In this document: piece by piece, positions 36,994 to 50,500 of the stretch
How the letters are laid out: each line of letters begins with the position of its first letter
Numbering within the stretch: the stretch's first letter is position 1
Assembly (NCBI RefSeq): GCF_051401765.1
Contig: NW_027480422.1
Location: 15,084,001 to 15,148,000 of the forward strand
DNA length: 64,000 nucleotides
DNA from: Calliopsis andreniformis
Lineage: Eukaryota > Arthropoda > Insecta > Hymenoptera > Andrenidae
Reading direction: 5' to 3'
Notes under the pieces: model-generated
The model's input: only the letters and a program-made list of their open reading frames with translations
What the model was told of the DNA's origin: nothing
Databases searched by the model: none
Made by a program: the position numbers and the translations under genes

Positions 36994-37040
36994 GCTTCTG
37001 GCGTTGACTTCCTAGGTCCTAACTATCCGATCTGTTGGAA

Positions 37041-40000
37041 CAACGCCCTAGAGTGAAGCCTAGATTGCCCGGAACCTAGAAATGACCATAACTTTCACAC
37101 TGGTTGCAATTATACATTTTATACCATGGAAAAACTGTTGTACTTATGTGGTATTTTATTCTTCTGGCGTTGAATTCTAAGTCCCTAGCTATTCGATCTG
37201 GTGGAGCAACGCCCTAGAGTGAAGCCTAGATTGCACGGAACGTAGAAATGACCATTACTTTCACACTGTTTCTAATTATTCATTCTATACGATCGAAAAA
37301 CTGTTGTACTTATGTTGTATTCTATTCTTCTGGCGTTGAATTCTAAGTCCCTAGCTATTCTATTTGGTGGAGCAACGCCAAAGAGTGAAGCCTACGTTGC
37401 GCGGAACGTAGAAATGACCATAACTTTCATACTGGTTGCAATTATTCGTTTTATACGATGGAAAAACTGTTGTATTTTTATTGTATTTTAGGTTTCGAGC
37501 GTTGACTTCTTAGGCCCTAACTATTCGACCTGGTGGACCAACGCCCTAGAGTGAAGCCTGGGTTGCACGGAACGTAGAAATGCCCATTACTTTCACACTG
37601 TTTGTAATTATTTCTGTTATACGATGGAATAACTGTTGTATTTATATTTTATTTAATGCTTCTGGCGTTAACTTCTAAGGCCCTTGCTATTCGATCTGGT
37701 GGAGCAACGCTCTAGAGTGAAGCCTAGGTTGCCCGGAACGTAGAAATGACCATCACCTTCACTCTGGTTGCAATTATTCCTGTTGTACGATGGAAAAATT
37801 GTGGTATTTATATTTTATTTTATGCTTCTGGCGTAGGCTTCTTAGGCCCTAACTATTCGATATGGGGGAACCACGCCCTAGACTGAAGCCTAGGTTGCCC
37901 GGAACGTAGAAATGACCATTACCTTCACACTTCTCGCAATTATACATTTTATACGATGGAAAAACTGTTGTACATATGTTGTATTATATTCTTCTGGCGC
38001 TGAATTCTAAGTCCCTAGCTATTCGATCTGGTGGAGCAACGCCCTAGAGTAAAGCCTAGGTTACCGGGAACATAGAAATGACCAGTACTTTCACACTGGT
38101 TGCAGTTATTCCTGTTATACGATGGAAGAACTGTTGCATTTTTATTGTATTTTATGCCTCTTGCGTTGACTTCTAAGCCCATAGCTATTCGATCTGGTGG
38201 AGCAACGCCCTGGAGTTAAGCCTAGGTTGCCCAGAACGTAGAAATGACCATTACCTTCACACTGTTTGCGATTATTCATTTTATACGATGGTAAAACTGT
38301 TGCATTTTTACTGCATTTTATGCTTCTGGCGTTGTATTCAAAGTCCCTAACTACTCGATCTGGTGGAGCAACGCCCTGGAGTTAAGCCTAGGTTGCACGG
38401 AACGTGGAAATAACCTTTACCTTCACACTCTTAGCATATATACATCATATACGATGGAAAAGCTGTTGTATTTATATTGTATTTTATGCTTCTGGCGTTG
38501 ATTTCCTAGGCCCTAACTATCCGATCTGTTGGAACAACGCCCTAGAGTGAAGTCTAGATTGCCCGGAACCTAGAAATGACCATAACTTTCACACTGGTTG
38601 CAATTATTCTTGTTATACGATGGAAAAACTGTTGTATCTATTTTGTATTTTATGCTTCTGACGTTGACTTCTTAGGCCCTAACTATTCGATCTGCTGGAG
38701 CAACGCCCTAGAGTGAAGCCTAGGTTGCCTGGAATGTAGAAATGACCATCACTTTCACACTGGTTGCAATTATTCCTGTTATACGATGGAAAAACTGTTG
38801 TATTTATATTGTATTTTATGCTTCTGGTGTAAACTTCTTAGGCCCTAGCTATTCGATCTGGAGGAACAACGCCCTAGAGTGAAGCCTAGGTTACCGGGAA
38901 CATAGAAATGACCATCACTTTCACACTGGTTGCAATTATTCCTGTTATACGATGGAAAAACTGTTCTATTTATTTTGTATTTTATGTTTCGGGCGTTGAC
39001 TTCTAAGGCCCTAACTATTCGATCTCGTGGAGCAACGCTCTAGAGTGAAGCCTAGGTTGCCCAGAGCGTAGAAATGACCATTACCTTCACACTCCTTGCA
39101 ATTATACATTTTATACGATGGAAAAACTGTTGTACATATGTTGTATTATATTCTTCTGGCGCTGAATTCTAAGTCCCTAGCTATTCGATCTGGTGGAGCA
39201 ACGCCCTAGAGTAAAGCCTAGGTTACCGGGAACATAGAAATGACCAGTACTTTCACACTGGTTGCAGTTATTCCTGTTATACGAAGGAAGAACTGTTGCA
39301 TTTTTATTGTATTTTATGCCTCTTGCGTTTACTTCTAAGTCCATAGCTATTCGATCTGGTGGAGCAACGCCCTGGAGTTAAGCCTAGGTTGCCCAGAACG
39401 TAGAAATGACCATTACCTTCACACTGTTTGCGATTATTCATTTTATACGATGGTAAAACTGTTGTACTTATGTTGTATTTTATTGTTCTGGCGTTGAATT
39501 CTAAGTCCCTAGCTATTCGATCTGGTGGAGCAACGCCCTAGAGTGAAGCCGAGGTTACCCGGAACATGGAAATGACCAGTACTTTCACGCTGGTTGTAGC
39601 TTTCCTGTTATACGATGGAAAAACTGTTGCATTTTTACTGTATTTTATGCTTCTGGCGTTGTATTCAAAGTCCCTAACTACTCGATCTGGTGGAGCAACG
39701 CCCTGGAGTTAAGCCTAGGTTGCACGGAACGTGGAAATAACCTTTACCTTCACACTCTTTGCATATATACATCATATACGATGGAAAAGCTGTTGTATTT
39801 ATATTGTATTTTATGCTTCTGGCGTTGACTTCCTAGGCCCTAACTATTCGATCTGTTGGAACAACGCCCTAGAGTGAAGCCTAGATTGCCCGGAACCTAG
39901 AAATGACCATAACTTTCACACTGGTTGCAATTTTTCGTTTTATACAATGGAAAAACTGTTCTATTTATTTTGTATTTTATGCTTTGGGCCTAGACTTCTA

Positions 40001-43000
40001 AGGCCCTAACTATTGGATCTGGTTGAGCAACGCTCTAGGGTGAAGCCTAGGTTGCCCGTAACGTAGAAATGACCATTACCTTCACACTTCTTGCAATTAT
40101 ACATTTTATACCATGGAAAAACTGTTGTACTTATGTGGTATTTTATGCTTCTGGCGTTGAATTCTAAGTCCCTAGCTATTCGATCTGGTGGAGCAACGCC
40201 CTAGAGTGAAGCCTAGGTTGTACGGAACGTAGAAATGCCCATTACTTTCACACTGGTTGTAATTATTCCTATTATACGATGGAATAACTGTTGTATTTAT
40301 ATTTTATTTAATGCTTATGTCGTTGACTTCTAAGGCCCTTGCTATACGATCTGGTGGAGCAACGCTCTAGAGTGAAGCCTAGGTTGCCCGGAACGTAGAA
40401 ATGACCATCACCTTCACTCTGGTTGCAATTATTCCTGTTGTACGATGGAAAAACTGTGGTATTTATATTGTATTTTACGCTTCTGGCGTAGGCTTCTTAG
40501 GCCCTAACTATTCGATATGGGGGAACCACGCCCTAGACTGAAGAATAGGTTGCGCAGAACGTAGAAATGACCATTACCTTCACACTGATTGCGATTATTC
40601 ATTTTATACGATGGTAAAACTGTTGTACTTATGTTGTATTTTATTCTTCTGGCGTTGAGTTCTAAGTCCCTAGCTATTCGATCTGGTTGAGCAACGCCCT
40701 AGAGTGAAGCCGAGGTTACCCGGAACATAGAAATGACCAGTACTTTCACACTGGTTGCAGCTTTCCTGTTATACAATGGAAAAACTGTTGCATTTTTACT
40801 GTATTTTATGCTTCTGGCGTTGTATTCAAAGTCCCTAACTATTCGATCTGGTGGAGCCACTCTCTAGAGTGAAGCCTAGGTTGCCCGGAACGTAGAAATG
40901 ACCGTATCTGCCACACTGGTTGCAATTATTCGTTTCATACGATGGAAAAACTGTTGTATTTATGTTGTATTTTATGCTTCTGGCGTTGACTACTAAGGCC
41001 GTAGCTATTCGATGTGGTGGACCAAAGCCCTAGAGTGAACTCTGGGTTGCCAGGAACGTGGTAATGACCATCACTTTCACATTTGTTGCAATTATTCACG
41101 TTATACGATGGAAAAACTGTTGTATTTTTATTGTATTTTAGGTTTCGGGCGTTGACTTCTAAGACCCTAGCTATTCGATCTGGTGGAGCAACGCCCAAGA
41201 GTGAAGGCTAGGTTGCCTGGAATGTAGAAATGACCATCACTTGCACACTGGTTGCAATTATTCTTGTTATACGATGGAAAAACTGTTGTATTTATTTTGT
41301 ATTTTATGCCTCTGGCGTTGACTCCTAAGGCCGTAGCTATTCGATGTGGTGGAGCAACGCCCTAGGGTGAAGCCTAGGTTGCCCGGAACGTAGAAATGAC
41401 CATAACTATCAGACTGGTTGCAATTATTCCTGTTATACGATGTAAAAACTGTTGTATTTATATTGTATTTTATGCTTCTGGTGTAGACTTCTTAGGCCCT
41501 AGCTATTCGATGTGGTGGACCAAAGCCCTAGAGTGAACCCTGGGTTGCCAGGAACGTGGTAATGACCATCACTTTCACATTTCTTGCAATTATTCCCGTT
41601 ATACGATGGAAAAACTGTTGTATCTTTATTGTATTTTAGGTTTCGGGCGTTGACTTCTAAGGCCCTAGCTATTCGATCTGGTGGAACAACGCCCTAGAGT
41701 GAACCCTGGGTTGCCAGGAACGTGGTAATGACCATCACTTTCACATTTGTTGCAATTATTCCCGTTATACGATGAAAAAACTGTTCCATTTTTATTGTAT
41801 TTTATGCTTCAGCCGTTGACTTCTAAGGCTGTAGCTAATCGATGTGGTGGGGCAACGCCCTAGAGTGAAGCCTAGGTTGCCCGGAACGCAGAAATGACCA
41901 TTACTTCCACATTGGTTGCAATTATTCATATTATACAGTGGAAAAACTGTTGTATTTTTATTGTATTTTATGCTTCTGGCGTTGATTTCTAATTCCCTAA
42001 CTATGCGATGTGGTGGAGCAACGCCCTACAGTTAAGCATACGTTGCCCGGAACGTAGAAATGACCTTTACTTTCACACTGTTTGCAAATATACATCATAT
42101 ACGATGGGAAAGCTGTTGTATTTATATTGTATTTTATGTTTCTGGCGTTGACTTCTTAGGCCCTAACTATTCGATCTGGTGGGTCAACGCCCTAGGGTGA
42201 AGCCTAGGTTGCCCGGAACGTAGGAATGACCATAACTTTCATACTGGTTGCAATTATTCGTTTTATACGATGGGAAATCTGTTCCATTTTTATTGTATTT
42301 TATGCTTCAGCCGTTGACTTCTAAGGCCGTAGCTAATCGATGTGGTGGGGCAACGCCCTATAGTGAAGCCTAGGTTGCCCGGAACGCAGAAATGACCATT
42401 ACTTCCACACTGTTTGCAATTATTCATATTATACAGTGGAAAAACTGTTGTATTTATATTGCATTTTATGCCTCTGGCATTGACCTCTAAGGCCCTAGCT
42501 ATTCGATGTGGTGGAGGAACGCCCTACAGTGAAGCCTAGGTTGCCCGGAACGTAGAAATGACCATAGCATTCACACTGGTTACAATTATTCCTGTTATAC
42601 AAGGGAAAAACTGTTGTATTTATATTGTATATTATGCTTCTGGCGTTGACTTCTTAGGCCCTAACTATTGGATCAGGTGGAGCAACGCCCTGGGGTGAAA
42701 CCTAGGTTGCGCGGAACGTAGGAAAGATCATAGATTTCACACTGCTTTCAATTATTCGTGTTATACGATGGAAAAACCGTTCTATTTATTTTGTATTTTA
42801 TGCTTCGGACGTTGACTTCTAAGACCCTAACTATTCGATCTGGTGGAGCAACGCCCAAGGCTGAAGCCTAGGTTGCCAGGTACGTAGAAATGACCAGTAC
42901 TTTCACACTGGTTGCAATTATTCGTTCTATACAACGGAAAAACTGTTCCATTTATTTTATATTTGGTGCTTCTGGCGTTGACTTCTTAGGCCCTAACTGT

Positions 43001-44518
43001 TAGATGTGGAGGACCAACGCCCTAGAGTGAAGCCTAGGTTGCGCGGAACGTAGAAATGGCCATATCTTTCAGACTGGTAGCAATTATTCCTGTTATACGA
43101 TGAAAAAAATGTTGTATTTTTATTGTATTTTATGCTTCAGGCGTTGACTTCTAAGGCCCTAACTATTCGATGTGGTGGAGCAACGCCCTTGAGCGAAGCC
43201 TAGGTTGCCCGGAACGTAAAAATGACCTGTACTTTCACACTGGTTTCAATTATTCGTTTTATACAATGGAAAAACTGTTCTATTCATTTTGTATTTTATG
43301 CTTCGGGCGTTGACTTCTATGGCCCTAACTATTCGATCTGGTGGAGCAACGCCCTAGAGTGAAGCCTAGGTCGCCCGAAACGTGGAAATGACCATTACTT
43401 TCACTCTGGTTGCAATTATTCCAGCTATACGATGGACAAACTGTTGGATTTTGATTGTACTTTATACTTCTGGCGTTGACTTCTAAGGCCCTAGGTATTC
43501 GATCTGGTGTAGCAATGCCTCAGAGTTAAGTCTAGGATGCCCATAACGTAGAAATGTCTATTACTTTCACACTGGTTGCAATTATTCGTTTTATACGATG
43601 GAAAAACTGTTGGATTTTGATTGTACTTTATGCTTCAGGCGTTGACTTCTTAGGCCCTAACTATTCGCTCTGGTGGAACAACGCCCTAGGGTGAAGCCTA
43701 GGTTGCCCGGAACGTAGAAATGACCATTACCATCACACTGTTTGCGATTATTCATTTTATACGATGGAAAAACTGTTGTACATATATCGTATTTTATGCT
43801 TCTAGCGCAGACTTCTTAGGCCCTAACTATTCGATCAGGTGGAGCAACGCCCTAGGGTGAAGCCTAGGTTGCCCGGAACGTAGAAATGACCATAACTTTC
43901 ATACTGGTTGCAATTATTCGTTTTATACGATGGAAAAAATGTTGTATTTATATTGTATTTTATGCTTCAGGCGTTGACTTCTTAGGCCCTCACTATTCGA
44001 TGTGGTTGAGCAACGACCTAGAGTGAAGCCTAGGTTGCCCGGAACGTAGAAATGACCATAACTTTCATACTGGTTGCAATTATTCGTTTTATACGATGGA
44101 AAAACTGTTGTATTTATATTGTATTTTATGCTTCTGGCATTGACTTCTAAGGCCCTAGCTATTCCATCTGGTGCAGCAACGCCCTAGAGTGGAGCCTAGG
44201 TCGCCCGAAACGTGAAAATGACCATTACTTTCACTCTGTTGCAATTATTCCAGCTATACGATGGACAAACTGTTGGATTTTGATTGTACTTTATGCTTCA
44301 GGCGTTGACTTCTTAGGCCCTAACTATTCGCTCTGGTGGAACAACGCCCTAGGGTGAAGCCTAGGTTGCCCGGAACGTAGAAATGACCATTACCATCACA
44401 CTGTTTGCGATTATTCATTTTATACGATGGTAAAACTGTTGTACATATATCGTACTTTATGCTTCTGGCGTTGACTTCTTAGGCCCTAACTATTCGATCA
44501 GGTGGAGCAACGCCCTAG
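37041..44518 (+). repeat. 45-monomer higher-order unit, copy 1
   Basis: Repeats at 44,508-51,985 with a constant offset of 7,467 bp (45 x 166 minus 3). The left boundary is A at 37,040 versus G at 44,507. In sampled comparisons spread over the unit (GCATTTTA near 38,315, TCTGCCACAC near 40,915, CTAGCGCAGAC near 43,801, the two-base loss TCACTCTGTTGC near 44,232) I saw no difference. At 38,638 and 38,773 the unit shows loss of three monomers and then one monomer relative to 35,960-36,800. An 87-codon minus-strand frame at 40,935-41,198 is a satellite shadow. Confidence 0.94.
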
Positions 44519-47500
44519 AGTGAAGCCTAGATTGCCCGGAACCTAGAAATGACCATAACTTTCACACTGGTTGCAATTATACATTTTATACCATGGAAAA
44601 ACTGTTGTACTTATGTGGTATTTTATTCTTCTGGCGTTGAATTCTAAGTCCCTAGCTATTCGATCTGGTGGAGCAACGCCCTAGAGTGAAGCCTAGATTG
44701 CACGGAACGTAGAAATGACCATTACTTTCACACTGTTTCTAATTATTCATTCTATACGATCGAAAAACTGTTGTACTTATGTTGTATTCTATTCTTCTGG
44801 CGTTGAATTCTAAGTCCCTAGCTATTCTATTTGGTGGAGCAACGCCAAAGAGTGAAGCCTACGTTGCGCGGAACGTAGAAATGACCATAACTTTCATACT
44901 GGTTGCAATTATTCGTTTTATACGATGGAAAAACTGTTGTATTTTTATTGTATTTTAGGTTTCGAGCGTTGACTTCTTAGGCCCTAACTATTCGACCTGG
45001 TGGACCAACGCCCTAGAGTGAAGCCTGGGTTGCACGGAACGTAGAAATGCCCATTACTTTCACACTGTTTGTAATTATTTCTGTTATACGATGGAATAAC
45101 TGTTGTATTTATATTTTATTTAATGCTTCTGGCGTTAACTTCTAAGGCCCTTGCTATTCGATCTGGTGGAGCAACGCTCTAGAGTGAAGCCTAGGTTGCC
45201 CGGAACGTAGAAATGACCATCACCTTCACTCTGGTTGCAATTATTCCTGTTGTACGATGGAAAAATTGTGGTATTTATATTTTATTTTATGCTTCTGGCG
45301 TAGGCTTCTTAGGCCCTAACTATTCGATATGGGGGAACCACGCCCTAGACTGAAGCCTAGGTTGCCCGGAACGTAGAAATGACCATTACCTTCACACTTC
45401 TCGCAATTATACATTTTATACGATGGAAAAACTGTTGTACATATGTTGTATTATATTCTTCTGGCGCTGAATTCTAAGTCCCTAGCTATTCGATCTGGTG
45501 GAGCAACGCCCTAGAGTAAAGCCTAGGTTACCGGGAACATAGAAATGACCAGTACTTTCACACTGGTTGCAGTTATTCCTGTTATACGATGGAAGAACTG
45601 TTGCATTTTTATTGTATTTTATGCCTCTTGCGTTGACTTCTAAGCCCATAGCTATTCGATCTGGTGGAGCAACGCCCTGGAGTTAAGCCTAGGTTGCCCA
45701 GAACGTAGAAATGACCATTACCTTCACACTGTTTGCGATTATTCATTTTATACGATGGTAAAACTGTTGCATTTTTACTGCATTTTATGCTTCTGGCGTT
45801 GTATTCAAAGTCCCTAACTACTCGATCTGGTGGAGCAACGCCCTGGAGTTAAGCCTAGGTTGCACGGAACGTGGAAATAACCTTTACCTTCACACTCTTA
45901 GCATATATACATCATATACGATGGAAAAGCTGTTGTATTTATATTGTATTTTATGCTTCTGGCGTTGATTTCCTAGGCCCTAACTATCCGATCTGTTGGA
46001 ACAACGCCCTAGAGTGAAGTCTAGATTGCCCGGAACCTAGAAATGACCATAACTTTCACACTGGTTGCAATTATTCTTGTTATACGATGGAAAAACTGTT
46101 GTATCTATTTTGTATTTTATGCTTCTGACGTTGACTTCTTAGGCCCTAACTATTCGATCTGCTGGAGCAACGCCCTAGAGTGAAGCCTAGGTTGCCTGGA
46201 ATGTAGAAATGACCATCACTTTCACACTGGTTGCAATTATTCCTGTTATACGATGGAAAAACTGTTGTATTTATATTGTATTTTATGCTTCTGGTGTAAA
46301 CTTCTTAGGCCCTAGCTATTCGATCTGGAGGAACAACGCCCTAGAGTGAAGCCTAGGTTACCGGGAACATAGAAATGACCATCACTTTCACACTGGTTGC
46401 AATTATTCCTGTTATACGATGGAAAAACTGTTCTATTTATTTTGTATTTTATGTTTCGGGCGTTGACTTCTAAGGCCCTAACTATTCGATCTCGTGGAGC
46501 AACGCTCTAGAGTGAAGCCTAGGTTGCCCAGAGCGTAGAAATGACCATTACCTTCACACTCCTTGCAATTATACATTTTATACGATGGAAAAACTGTTGT
46601 ACATATGTTGTATTATATTCTTCTGGCGCTGAATTCTAAGTCCCTAGCTATTCGATCTGGTGGAGCAACGCCCTAGAGTAAAGCCTAGGTTACCGGGAAC
46701 ATAGAAATGACCAGTACTTTCACACTGGTTGCAGTTATTCCTGTTATACGAAGGAAGAACTGTTGCATTTTTATTGTATTTTATGCCTCTTGCGTTTACT
46801 TCTAAGTCCATAGCTATTCGATCTGGTGGAGCAACGCCCTGGAGTTAAGCCTAGGTTGCCCAGAACGTAGAAATGACCATTACCTTCACACTGTTTGCGA
46901 TTATTCATTTTATACGATGGTAAAACTGTTGTACTTATGTTGTATTTTATTGTTCTGGCGTTGAATTCTAAGTCCCTAGCTATTCGATCTGGTGGAGCAA
47001 CGCCCTAGAGTGAAGCCGAGGTTACCCGGAACATGGAAATGACCAGTACTTTCACGCTGGTTGTAGCTTTCCTGTTATACGATGGAAAAACTGTTGCATT
47101 TTTACTGTATTTTATGCTTCTGGCGTTGTATTCAAAGTCCCTAACTACTCGATCTGGTGGAGCAACGCCCTGGAGTTAAGCCTAGGTTGCACGGAACGTG
47201 GAAATAACCTTTACCTTCACACTCTTTGCATATATACATCATATACGATGGAAAAGCTGTTGTATTTATATTGTATTTTATGCTTCTGGCGTTGACTTCC
47301 TAGGCCCTAACTATTCGATCTGTTGGAACAACGCCCTAGAGTGAAGCCTAGATTGCCCGGAACCTAGAAATGACCATAACTTTCACACTGGTTGCAATTT
47401 TTCGTTTTATACAATGGAAAAACTGTTCTATTTATTTTGTATTTTATGCTTTGGGCCTAGACTTCTAAGGCCCTAACTATTGGATCTGGTTGAGCAACGC

Positions 47501-50500
47501 TCTAGGGTGAAGCCTAGGTTGCCCGTAACGTAGAAATGACCATTACCTTCACACTTCTTGCAATTATACATTTTATACCATGGAAAAACTGTTGTACTTA
47601 TGTGGTATTTTATGCTTCTGGCGTTGAATTCTAAGTCCCTAGCTATTCGATCTGGTGGAGCAACGCCCTAGAGTGAAGCCTAGGTTGTACGGAACGTAGA
47701 AATGCCCATTACTTTCACACTGGTTGTAATTATTCCTATTATACGATGGAATAACTGTTGTATTTATATTTTATTTAATGCTTATGTCGTTGACTTCTAA
47801 GGCCCTTGCTATACGATCTGGTGGAGCAACGCTCTAGAGTGAAGCCTAGGTTGCCCGGAACGTAGAAATGACCATCACCTTCACTCTGGTTGCAATTATT
47901 CCTGTTGTACGATGGAAAAACTGTGGTATTTATATTGTATTTTACGCTTCTGGCGTAGGCTTCTTAGGCCCTAACTATTCGATATGGGGGAACCACGCCC
48001 TAGACTGAAGAATAGGTTGCGCAGAACGTAGAAATGACCATTACCTTCACACTGATTGCGATTATTCATTTTATACGATGGTAAAACTGTTGTACTTATG
48101 TTGTATTTTATTCTTCTGGCGTTGAGTTCTAAGTCCCTAGCTATTCGATCTGGTTGAGCAACGCCCTAGAGTGAAGCCGAGGTTACCCGGAACATAGAAA
48201 TGACCAGTACTTTCACACTGGTTGCAGCTTTCCTGTTATACAATGGAAAAACTGTTGCATTTTTACTGTATTTTATGCTTCTGGCGTTGTATTCAAAGTC
48301 CCTAACTATTCGATCTGGTGGAGCCACTCTCTAGAGTGAAGCCTAGGTTGCCCGGAACGTAGAAATGACCGTATCTGCCACACTGGTTGCAATTATTCGT
48401 TTCATACGATGGAAAAACTGTTGTATTTATGTTGTATTTTATGCTTCTGGCGTTGACTACTAAGGCCGTAGCTATTCGATGTGGTGGACCAAAGCCCTAG
48501 AGTGAACTCTGGGTTGCCAGGAACGTGGTAATGACCATCACTTTCACATTTGTTGCAATTATTCACGTTATACGATGGAAAAACTGTTGTATTTTTATTG
48601 TATTTTAGGTTTCGGGCGTTGACTTCTAAGACCCTAGCTATTCGATCTGGTGGAGCAACGCCCAAGAGTGAAGGCTAGGTTGCCTGGAATGTAGAAATGA
48701 CCATCACTTGCACACTGGTTGCAATTATTCTTGTTATACGATGGAAAAACTGTTGTATTTATTTTGTATTTTATGCCTCTGGCGTTGACTCCTAAGGCCG
48801 TAGCTATTCGATGTGGTGGAGCAACGCCCTAGGGTGAAGCCTAGGTTGCCCGGAACGTAGAAATGACCATAACTATCAGACTGGTTGCAATTATTCCTGT
48901 TATACGATGTAAAAACTGTTGTATTTATATTGTATTTTATGCTTCTGGTGTAGACTTCTTAGGCCCTAGCTATTCGATGTGGTGGACCAAAGCCCTAGAG
49001 TGAACCCTGGGTTGCCAGGAACGTGGTAATGACCATCACTTTCACATTTCTTGCAATTATTCCCGTTATACGATGGAAAAACTGTTGTATCTTTATTGTA
49101 TTTTAGGTTTCGGGCGTTGACTTCTAAGGCCCTAGCTATTCGATCTGGTGGAACAACGCCCTAGAGTGAACCCTGGGTTGCCAGGAACGTGGTAATGACC
49201 ATCACTTTCACATTTGTTGCAATTATTCCCGTTATACGATGAAAAAACTGTTCCATTTTTATTGTATTTTATGCTTCAGCCGTTGACTTCTAAGGCTGTA
49301 GCTAATCGATGTGGTGGGGCAACGCCCTAGAGTGAAGCCTAGGTTGCCCGGAACGCAGAAATGACCATTACTTCCACATTGGTTGCAATTATTCATATTA
49401 TACAGTGGAAAAACTGTTGTATTTTTATTGTATTTTATGCTTCTGGCGTTGATTTCTAATTCCCTAACTATGCGATGTGGTGGAGCAACGCCCTACAGTT
49501 AAGCATACGTTGCCCGGAACGTAGAAATGACCTTTACTTTCACACTGTTTGCAAATATACATCATATACGATGGGAAAGCTGTTGTATTTATATTGTATT
49601 TTATGTTTCTGGCGTTGACTTCTTAGGCCCTAACTATTCGATCTGGTGGGTCAACGCCCTAGGGTGAAGCCTAGGTTGCCCGGAACGTAGGAATGACCAT
49701 AACTTTCATACTGGTTGCAATTATTCGTTTTATACGATGGGAAATCTGTTCCATTTTTATTGTATTTTATGCTTCAGCCGTTGACTTCTAAGGCCGTAGC
49801 TAATCGATGTGGTGGGGCAACGCCCTATAGTGAAGCCTAGGTTGCCCGGAACGCAGAAATGACCATTACTTCCACACTGTTTGCAATTATTCATATTATA
49901 CAGTGGAAAAACTGTTGTATTTATATTGCATTTTATGCCTCTGGCATTGACCTCTAAGGCCCTAGCTATTCGATGTGGTGGAGGAACGCCCTACAGTGAA
50001 GCCTAGGTTGCCCGGAACGTAGAAATGACCATAGCATTCACACTGGTTACAATTATTCCTGTTATACAAGGGAAAAACTGTTGTATTTATATTGTATATT
50101 ATGCTTCTGGCGTTGACTTCTTAGGCCCTAACTATTGGATCAGGTGGAGCAACGCCCTGGGGTGAAACCTAGGTTGCGCGGAACGTAGGAAAGATCATAG
50201 ATTTCACACTGCTTTCAATTATTCGTGTTATACGATGGAAAAACCGTTCTATTTATTTTGTATTTTATGCTTCGGACGTTGACTTCTAAGACCCTAACTA
50301 TTCGATCTGGTGGAGCAACGCCCAAGGCTGAAGCCTAGGTTGCCAGGTACGTAGAAATGACCAGTACTTTCACACTGGTTGCAATTATTCGTTCTATACA
50401 ACGGAAAAACTGTTCCATTTATTTTATATTTGGTGCTTCTGGCGTTGACTTCTTAGGCCCTAACTGTTAGATGTGGAGGACCAACGCCCTAGAGTGAAGC

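Larger units (their letters stand above)
26101..37040 (+). repeat. Mosaic domain of interleaved multi-monomer blocks
   Basis: About 66 monomers built from a limited set of blocks reused in different orders. A diagnostic join GAGTAAAGCCTAGG followed by TTACCGGGAACATAG has its AAAG at 27,931, 32,078 and 35,396 here, then at 38,051, 39,213, 45,518 and 46,680 in the next domain. Spacings are 4,147, 3,318, 2,655, 1,162, 6,305 and 1,162, each a whole number of monomers minus 0 to 3. Four open frames of 83 codons starting at 28,787, 31,110, 32,935 and 36,253 are copies of one satellite segment and are not genes. Confidence 0.88.

Noticed and set aside
40935..41198. 87-codon minus-strand frame, identical at 48,402-48,665
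   Set aside because: The two copies are one 45-mer period apart. The peptide is the complement of ordinary monomers, and similar shorter minus-strand frames occur at 11,078, 14,556 and 57,802 for the same reason.
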